From: an uncultured Mollicutes bacterium
GTDB lineage: Bacteria; Bacillota_I; Bacilli_A; RFN20; CAG-826
DNA length: 64,000 nt
Assembly: GCA_900539595.1 (NCBI GenBank)
Contig: UQCQ01000001.1
Coordinates: 248,001 to 312,000 of the forward strand
Direction of reading: 5' to 3'
The notes under the pieces are model-generated. The model saw only the letters and a list, made by a program, of their open reading frames with translations, was not told where the DNA came from and did not search any database. This document shows positions 58,301 through 64,000 of the stretch, piece by piece. Position 1 is the first letter of the stretch; each line of letters opens with the position of its first letter. The position numbers and the translations under genes are program-made.

Positions 58301-60304
58301 TTAGGCTAGAGAAATGCCTTGGCTCATTTTATAGGCCCGTTCTAATAGCGGACGGAGTTCTTTTTCGTCACGATGGGCAAAGATTTCTACCGCATCGTCT
58401 CGAGCACATTCAAACATTTTGAAGTCCGTGACGATATTGGCGAAATGGAAATCTGGCAGCCCCGATTGCTTGACTCCCGCTAATTCCCCCGGCCCACGAC
58501 GTTTCAAATCTTCTTCCGCAATTTTAAATCCGTCCTCCGTATCCACCAGCACTTTTAATTTATCCAAATCCTCTTGGATAGAATGGCCGTAAACCAAGTA
58601 GCAAACGGAAGGGCTGCCGTCTCGCCCGATGCGGCCACGAAGCTGATGCAAGCTGGACAAAGCGAAATGGGTCGGCTCATAGATAATCATGAGATTGGCC
58701 GCTTTCACGTCGATTCCCACTTCGATAACCGACGTGGATATCAGGATGGGGGTTTCCCCATTTTTAAAATCCTCGATGGCTTTTGCTTTTTCTTCCGAAT
58801 TCATTTGGCCATGCAGCAAACCCACTAAACCAGGATAAGCGGATTCATAACGGTGATAAACGGATAAAACCGAGGAATCCTCCTCTTCGCCCCCTTCGAT
58901 TTGCGGGGCCACGACATAAACGCGGTGCCCACTGGTAAGGGAGGCGGCAATCCGTTTTTTCATCTCCATGGAATCCGGCTTAACAATTTTGGTCGTTACT
59001 TCTCTTTCCCTTGCTGGGAAAGAAGACAAAATGGAAACGTCCAAATCTCCATACAACGTTAACGACAGGGTACGGGGGATCGGAGTAGCCGACATCAGCA
59101 AAACATCCGCATGTTCCCCTTTATCCGCCAAAGCAGCCCGTTGATTCACGCCGAATTTATGCTGTTCGTCCATCACCACAAACCCCAAATTGGCATAATG
59201 GACTTTTTCTGCGAATAACGCGTGAGTCCCCACAATGATGTCCACTTCTCCTTTTTGGCAGTTTTCTAGCATCTCGCGATGCTCTTTCGCCGAGAGCCCA
59301 CCAACCAAAAGGCCTACCCGTATCCCTTCTTTTTGAAAAAGGGACTGCAAAGTTTCGTAATGCTGCCTCGCCAAAGAATCCGTAGGAGCCAGCAACGCCC
59401 CTTGTTCTCCACGAAGGTAATTCCCATATAGCATCAATGCGGCCACCAACGTTTTTCCTGTACCAACGTCTCCTTGGAGAAGTCGATACATCAACCGATT
59501 GGAATTCATATCCTCCAGTCCGTCTCTTAACGCCTTTTTCTGGTCATCGGTAAGAGGGAAGGGCAGGGAGCGGATAAAATCCCCGACCCTTCTAAAATCG
59601 ATGGTTTTTCTGCTTTGACGGACTAAAGCCTTATTTTGGGAGCGAATCCATTGGTTCTTCAAACTGAAAAGCAGGGCTTCTTCGTATTTGAGAAGGCGCG
59701 TCCCCTGCCGCACATCTTCCATCGACGAGGGGAAGTGGCAGAGGGCATAAGCTTCTTGGCGAGAGACCAACCGGTATTTTTGGCGGAGATAAGGGGGCAA
59801 AAAATCAGGAAGAGACTCCTTCTCTGCTTCTAGCGCCTTCTTCACAAGCTGACGCCAAGAATGTTCGGGGTAATCTTTGGGCAAACTATAAATGGGGACG
59901 ATGGAATCTTCCGGTTTGATAATGCCTTTTCGAAGCAAAATCAAATTCAAGCAATGGCCGTTTCGATCGTAACTTCCTTGTAAGGAATAAAGACTATCCA
60001 GTTCCACGTTCCCCGCTAAATAGGGACGGTTCCAGGCTTCAATGGCGAAATCCCGATGTGTTTTTTCTTCGCGAAAATAAAACTTGGCCACGGAGGATCG
60101 CTGAAATTTTTGCACACGCGGCTTGGTCAGAATTCTGCCAAGGAGAACAACCTTTTGTTTGTCTTCTAGAAAAGAGAGGCATTTTGAATCCGTATAGGTG
60201 AAGTTATCGTAACGGCGGGGAAGATGGCCAAGAACATCCAAATAAGAATGGATGCCCATGTTCTGCAGCATTTCTTCTAGTCGAGGAGAAGTCGTTAGTT
60301 TCAT
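58301..60304 (-). CDS. recG: ATP-dependent DNA helicase RecG
   Basis: 667 residues. An N-terminal wedge/OB region (YTDSKCLSFLEDKQKVVLLG) is followed by superfamily 2 helicase motifs: RLLQGDVGTGKTLVAAL, VIVGTHALF, VVMDEQHKFGVNQR, LLMSATPIPRTL, and HQLRGRIGRDGSPSVCYL. It reverses stalled forks. The final RecG TRG region is present. It overlaps the membrane protein at 60301 by 4 nt (ATGA). Confidence 0.96.
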   Translation of the reverse strand: MKLTTSPRLEEMLQNMGIHSYLDVLGHLPRRYDNFTYTDSKCLSFLEDKQKVVLLGRILTKPRVQKFQRSSVAKFYFREEKTHRDFAIEAWNRPYLAGNVELDSLYSLQGSYDRNGHCLNLILLRKGIIKPEDSIVPIYSLPKDYPEHSWRQLVKKALEAEKESLPDFLPPYLRQKYRLVSRQEAYALCHFPSSMEDVRQGTRLLKYEEALLFSLKNQWIRSQNKALVRQSRKTIDFRRVGDFIRSLPFPLTDDQKKALRDGLEDMNSNRLMYRLLQGDVGTGKTLVAALMLYGNYLRGEQGALLAPTDSLARQHYETLQSLFQKEGIRVGLLVGGLSAKEHREMLENCQKGEVDIIVGTHALFAEKVHYANLGFVVMDEQHKFGVNQRAALADKGEHADVLLMSATPIPRTLSLTLYGDLDVSILSSFPAREREVTTKIVKPDSMEMKKRIAASLTSGHRVYVVAPQIEGGEEEDSSVLSVYHRYESAYPGLVGLLHGQMNSEEKAKAIEDFKNGETPILISTSVIEVGIDVKAANLMIIYEPTHFALSSLHQLRGRIGRDGSPSVCYLVYGHSIQEDLDKLKVLVDTEDGFKIAEEDLKRRGPGELAGVKQSGLPDFHFANIVTDFKMFECARDDAVEIFAHRDEKELRPLLERAYKMSQGISLA

Positions 60305-62394
60305 GCCGCTTTTTCCCCTTCCTTCTCTTCTTTTTTATGTCGGTAATTCCAAGCAGTTGGAACCACATATAGGGCGACGCACCCCACCAAACCCACAAAA
60401 AACAAAGGAACGCCAACGCGATAAGAAGTTAAGCCCACCCATTTCAAAGAGGCCTGGTATGTTCCTTTCTTGAGGTTAAAGCTCACAAGGCCGTCCACAT
60501 AGATGCCCTTCACTTGATAAGAAGAATCTCCGCTTAACACCATTTCATACCCTTCGTAATAGAATTGGGGCAATTGAACCAAAGCGGTATCCGAAGAGAT
60601 GACCACATCGAAAGTAGCTTCCGGGCTATGAAGGGAAGTAATAGTCAAAGACCCCGATCCTTCTAGAAACGCCGGAGCTAGGTAATTTTCCATTCCCCAC
60701 CGATAAGGGCTATTCCCGTAAATTTGTTTTCGAATCGTGGGATAAAGGGAGGTGGAATATTCGCTACGATAGTCGCTTTGACGGAAAACCATCGGGACAT
60801 ATTCGTTTTGGGAGCCTTGTTTTTTGGTGGATTGCACCAAGGATATGCTCGGTTCTGGTCCCCCATTTTGCCCCGAATAAGAAACAAAACGCTTATCAAT
60901 GGGACCCATGCAGGAAAGGAAGCTTAAAGCAAATAACATGGCTAAGCCCCCTTGGACGTATTTCTTTTGGGCAAAGGGACGAGTAGCCAAGGCCACGATT
61001 ATCACGGCAAGGAACAAAGTCAGGCCCCAGAACCGCCACGCGAATTGGGCAGTATAGAATAGGGATGGCATGGAATACCAAACATCCCCGACAAACATCA
61101 AGATAAAACAGGCCACGAAGAGGACTAAGAGCCAATAAAAAGAAGGGTCTTTGGTCTCCTCTTCGATTTCTCGTCTTGCCATCTCTCGATCCCATTTTTC
61201 TTCTTTGGAGGTGCCAATTAAAAATAATGCGATGGAAAAAATAGGAGCAATCAAGAACATCTCCGCCCTTTTGGTTAGACAAAGGCAAAACAAGGAAACG
61301 CCCGCGGACAAATAAGCCCCCAAGAACGGGCGATTCTTTTTCCCTAAAAAACAAAGCAGGAAAACGCCCAAGGCTCCAAAGAAACCAAAATTAACGTAAT
61401 CCAACACCCAACTAAGCCAAGATTCACCGCTGATGTTGGGGAAGTGATATTGCTCTGGAACCAAGTGTTCAATCCAATCAGGACGTAAAAATCCGCTGAA
61501 TTGGTCGCTATAACCCGTCGACCACGCCAAATGTTCGGCATTGATCCACATGAGTTGATTATCGCTGATGTTATAAAGTCCCGAATTCTTGTAATGCATC
61601 ATTGGGAAGAAATAGAAACTAATCAAACAAAAAACCAAAACTACGGAGCAAGCCGTTAAGATAATCGCCTGCTTGTTATGGAATGCGGGAAGAAGCCCCC
61701 TGTAGTTCAAAAGCAAATAAATCAAAGCGGCGATGATAAAACTCATCGACGTAAAGGGGTGGCATAAAACCATGCATGAAACGCCAAAAACGCAGGATAA
61801 GAAAGACTGGGGGCGAAAATCCCCATGCCCCAGGTTATAAACACCCAAGAAAAGTAGCGGAGCGAAGCTTAAAGCAAAAGCCTCAGGGTAAGCCGCGCGA
61901 TACAAAACACAATTGATGCGATAGGGAGAAAAAATAAGGCAAAGGGCAAGCATTAAGGCACACAAATCGTTCTTGCAGAGCTTCTTCCCCAGCCAATACA
62001 TCCATATCCCCATGAGGTAGGTCATGGATACGGTTAGAATTTTCCAGCTCCAATTAATGGAAATGAAAGGAAAAATCACATGAAGGAGGGCCACCATTTC
62101 ATGGCTTAATCCCCCGTAAAACAAATAAGTGCCAAGTCCTAAATTCCCCATCAAGGTATGGGAAGGGGTGATGCCAAAGAATCCGTTTTTCCACCCCTCA
62201 GCCAAATCCCAAGCCCAAATTCGATGCCAAAGGGAATCATCTCCCGAAGGAAAATCCATTCCGGAACGGAAATAAATCGCAAAAGGAATAAAACTAGCAA
62301 AAAGCAGTAATAAATAGGGAAATACACGCGAAAAGAAGGCTTCGAGAGTGGCTTCATTTCCTATCGATTTCAGTCGCTTCTTCCCTTGAATCAT
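60301..62394 (-). CDS. Large GT-C-like polytopic membrane protein
   Basis: 697 residues with about 12 helices in the first 520 and an exported soluble C-terminal part (~530-655) before a last helix and basic tail. FPSGDDSLWHRIWAWDLAEGW in the first exported loop contains an acidic-His cluster like GT-C enzymes and membrane proteins of the 6-pyruvoyl-tetrahydropterin-synthase-related or YfhO groups. It may transfer a sugar or modify a surface polymer, but the substrate is unknown. The start lies 6 nt after TAAAAT (62406-62401). It is upstream of recG in the same operon. Confidence 0.65.
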   Translation of the reverse strand: MIQGKKRLKSIGNEATLEAFFSRVFPYLLLLFASFIPFAIYFRSGMDFPSGDDSLWHRIWAWDLAEGWKNGFFGITPSHTLMGNLGLGTYLFYGGLSHEMVALLHVIFPFISINWSWKILTVSMTYLMGIWMYWLGKKLCKNDLCALMLALCLIFSPYRINCVLYRAAYPEAFALSFAPLLFLGVYNLGHGDFRPQSFLSCVFGVSCMVLCHPFTSMSFIIAALIYLLLNYRGLLPAFHNKQAIILTACSVVLVFCLISFYFFPMMHYKNSGLYNISDNQLMWINAEHLAWSTGYSDQFSGFLRPDWIEHLVPEQYHFPNISGESWLSWVLDYVNFGFFGALGVFLLCFLGKKNRPFLGAYLSAGVSLFCLCLTKRAEMFLIAPIFSIALFLIGTSKEEKWDREMARREIEEETKDPSFYWLLVLFVACFILMFVGDVWYSMPSLFYTAQFAWRFWGLTLFLAVIIVALATRPFAQKKYVQGGLAMLFALSFLSCMGPIDKRFVSYSGQNGGPEPSISLVQSTKKQGSQNEYVPMVFRQSDYRSEYSTSLYPTIRKQIYGNSPYRWGMENYLAPAFLEGSGSLTITSLHSPEATFDVVISSDTALVQLPQFYYEGYEMVLSGDSSYQVKGIYVDGLVSFNLKKGTYQASLKWVGLTSYRVGVPLFFVGLVGCVALYVVPTAWNYRHKKEEKEGEKAA

Positions 62395-62400
62395 CCTCTT

Positions 62401-62406
62401 ATTTTA
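62401..62406 (-). promoter_or_regulatory. -10 element of the membrane protein-recG unit
   Basis: TAAAAT on the minus strand, AAGAGG, then ATG at 62394: 6 nt spacing, so any ribosome binding site would be lost from the transcript. Confidence 0.5.
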
Positions 62407-62420
62407 GGCTTGGACCCTAT

Positions 62421-62446
62421 AAAAGAAAAGCGGGCTTAGCCCGCTT
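62421..62446 (-). terminator. Intrinsic terminator of fakA
   Basis: AAGCGGGC/GCCCGCTT stem (62428-62435 and 62439-62446), 3-nt loop, T-rich run on the minus strand; 5 nt past the stop. Confidence 0.9.
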
Positions 62447-62450
62447 GAAG

Positions 62451-64000
62451 TTATTCAATTCCAACGAGGAAGGAATAGACTGGCTGATCACCGCGCTTCA
62501 CGTCGATTTCTAAATCATCGCCGTATTTTTCACTGAGAACCTCTGCCACTTTGCTTTCTTCTTCGCTTGTGACGTCTTTGCCAATGATAACCGTCACCAT
62601 CGAGGCGTCATCGTCAACCAAGGAATCCACAAGATCCGTCAAAGCCGTCATTTTGTCTTTGACGCAGGAAACAATGTTTTTGTCTTGCATCGCCATGTAA
62701 TAGTCTTTGGTGATGTGCACTCCATCGATGTCCGTATCTTTAATGGCGTAGGTGACCGAGCCGGACTTCACGGTTTTCAAAGCGCCTTTCATATCTTCTT
62801 GAATCGACGGCACTTCTCCTTCCGGATTGAAGTTCATCGCCGAAACAATGCCCTGAGGAATCGTTTTGGACGGGATGACCACCGCATTAATCCCGCTTCC
62901 TTGCATGATTTCGCAAGCTTGAGAGGCCGCTAGAACAATATTGGAGTTATTGGGAAGAATGAAGACGTTGGAAGCATGGGTTTGCTTGATGGCCCTCACG
63001 AAGTCTTCCGTGGAGGGGTTCATCGTTTGCCCACCGCTAACGATAACGTCAACGCCAAGTTCGCGGAAGATTTCATCTAATCCTTCTCCAGAAGAAACGG
63101 AAATCAATCCTAAATCCTTATCCACGCGGATTTCATCCTCTTCTTCCACCTTCTTTTGTTCGCGGGAACGAGCAATGTTGCCAGCCATATCGGTGGCCTC
63201 CGCTCCGTGTTGGATGTTGTTATGCTCTTCCGACATATTCTCAATGGTGATAGAGACGAATTCGCCGAATTGCTGCGCGTAATTGAGCATGTTGCCCGGG
63301 GTCAAGGTGTGGACGTGAACTTTGATGATATCTTCATCGCGAACCGTGACGAGGGATTTACCGTGTTTTGCCAAGAAACCTTTGAAATTCTTTTCCAAGA
63401 AGGCTTTCTTTCCGTCAACGCCCGGTTTTCCTAAGCGGAGGATGAATTGGGTGCAATAGCCATATCCTTCTTCGTCTTCAGATAATTTGGCGCCTGCATA
63501 AAGCGGTTCTTCCGTTGGAACGGCGCCGACATCTTCGTTGCGCTCGATGACCTTGCCACGATGGCAAGCCGCATATTCCATGCCTTCGAGAATGCGGACC
63601 AAGCCGGCTCCGCCGCTATCGACGACGCCAACTTCCTTAAGAACAGGAAGCAAATCCGGGGTGTGATCCAAAGAAATACGAGCTTGTTCCAAGAGATATT
63701 TCATTGCATCTTCAATGGAAGTAGAAGAAGAGACGAAACTACGAAGAGCGGCACTCGCTTCGCGAATAACGGTAAGAATGGTGCCTTCCACCGGCTTCAT
63801 AACCGCTTTGTAAGCCACTTCTTTCGCGGAAACAAAGCAATCGGATAGTTGAACCGCATTGAGGGTTTCGTGTCCTTTTAAAGCCACGGAGAAGCCTTTG
63901 AAGATTTGGCTGGTGATGACGCCGCTATTTCCGCGGGCTCCCATCAACAAGCCACGGCTGAAACCGCTGCCTAGGGTATAAAGATCGTCGTCATCGGGAC
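62451..64000 (-). CDS. fakA: DAK2/DhaL-domain fatty-acid kinase catalytic subunit, partial
   Basis: The frame stays open to the right edge, so the true N-terminus is outside; 516 codons are visible. SRGLLMGARGNSGVITSQIF near the start of the visible part is the DhaL ATP-binding signature of FakA/YloV. DVGAVPTEEPLYAGAKLSE and VGVVDSGGAGLVRILEGMEY are further family segments, and a DegV-interacting C-terminal region ending DQPVYSFLVGIE follows. With FakB it phosphorylates exogenous fatty acids for lipid synthesis. Asp23, Phe and upstream ligands are not in the window. Confidence 0.92.
   Translation of the reverse strand, partial: PDDDDLYTLGSGFSRGLLMGARGNSGVITSQIFKGFSVALKGHETLNAVQLSDCFVSAKEVAYKAVMKPVEGTILTVIREASAALRSFVSSSTSIEDAMKYLLEQARISLDHTPDLLPVLKEVGVVDSGGAGLVRILEGMEYAACHRGKVIERNEDVGAVPTEEPLYAGAKLSEDEEGYGYCTQFILRLGKPGVDGKKAFLEKNFKGFLAKHGKSLVTVRDEDIIKVHVHTLTPGNMLNYAQQFGEFVSITIENMSEEHNNIQHGAEATDMAGNIARSREQKKVEEEDEIRVDKDLGLISVSSGEGLDEIFRELGVDVIVSGGQTMNPSTEDFVRAIKQTHASNVFILPNNSNIVLAASQACEIMQGSGINAVVIPSKTIPQGIVSAMNFNPEGEVPSIQEDMKGALKTVKSGSVTYAIKDTDIDGVHITKDYYMAMQDKNIVSCVKDKMTALTDLVDSLVDDDASMVTVIIGKDVTSEEESKVAEVLSEKYGDDLEIDVKRGDQPVYSFLVGIE

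Noticed and set aside
1..64000. Mollicute genetic code with TGA as Trp
   Set aside because: TGA ends many well-bounded genes (for example at 13366 and 35682), and Trp positions in conserved motifs are TGG.
1..64000. Mobile elements, prophage or CRISPR array
   Set aside because: No transposase, phage structural gene, regularly spaced repeats or direct-repeat target duplications were seen. The only recombinase is a chromosomal XerC type. The three tRNA genes are intact with no adjacent integrase.

Overview
The window looks like a chromosome segment of a Bacillota (Firmicutes) bacterium of the Bacilli/Erysipelotrichia/Tenericutes-like side, probably an uncultured host-associated lineage. The evidence is a PolC-type DNA polymerase III, RbgA, YlxM and FakA homologues, TrmFO, the MEP gene dxr, and the order lepB-rbgA-rnhB-dprA-topA-trmFO-xerC-rpsB-tsf-pyrH-frr-uppS-cdsA-dxr-rseP-polC, which follows the Bacillus subtilis order with losses. 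TGA is used as a normal stop (for example where the gene at 12257 ends at 13366, and where cdsA ends at 35682), so this is not a code-4 mollicute. Base composition is moderate and even, and no phage, IS element or CRISPR array was seen.

Layout. 1-3.2 kb: the start of a PcrA/UvrD helicase gene and five small membrane proteins, two of them with Pro/Tyr/Asn-rich tails. 3.2-8.9 kb: asnS, an orphan AbiEi-like winged-helix protein, the t6A set tsaE, tsaB-rimI (fused) and tsaD, and a DUF402 nucleotide phosphatase. 9-12.2 kb: a DUF3137-like membrane protein, a TPP-riboswitch-controlled ThiT-like thiamine transporter with a long extra N-terminal half, and ung. 12.2-20.3 kb: a surface-polysaccharide locus of two converging units (two glycosyltransferases, flippase and TupA-like ATP-grasp; against a GT-D-like transferase, Wzy-like polymerase and lipoprotein). 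20.3-25.3 kb: trpS, dut, small membrane or acidic proteins, a PII-like protein, tRNA-Ala(GGC) and tRNA-Arg(CCT).

25.3-28.2 kb holds the most unusual locus: an ECF-type sigma factor whose stop overlaps the start of a membrane-anchored serpin. The serpin sits where an anti-sigma factor would be expected, with a cytosolic N-terminus, one membrane helix and an exported serpin domain. An ECF-like promoter motif (GAAC-N17-CGTTAC) lies just upstream of the sigma gene. tRNA-Pro(CGG) follows.

28.3-64 kb is a housekeeping block on the minus strand: replication, isoprenoid and phospholipid precursors, translation factors, topoisomerase, recombination, ribosome assembly, signal peptidase, SRP (ffh-ylxM-ftsY), RNase III, RecG and FakA. 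Inside it rpsP-khpA-rimM-trmD (with a GalM-like gene) is flipped to the plus strand, and a LemA gene sits with a 612-residue protein of unknown function.

A theme across the window is that many transcription units begin with a good -10 hexamer only 5 to 9 nt before the start codon and no Shine-Dalgarno sequence, whereas operon-internal genes often carry strong GGAGG sites. This suggests frequent leaderless mRNAs. Intrinsic terminators are clear and frequent.
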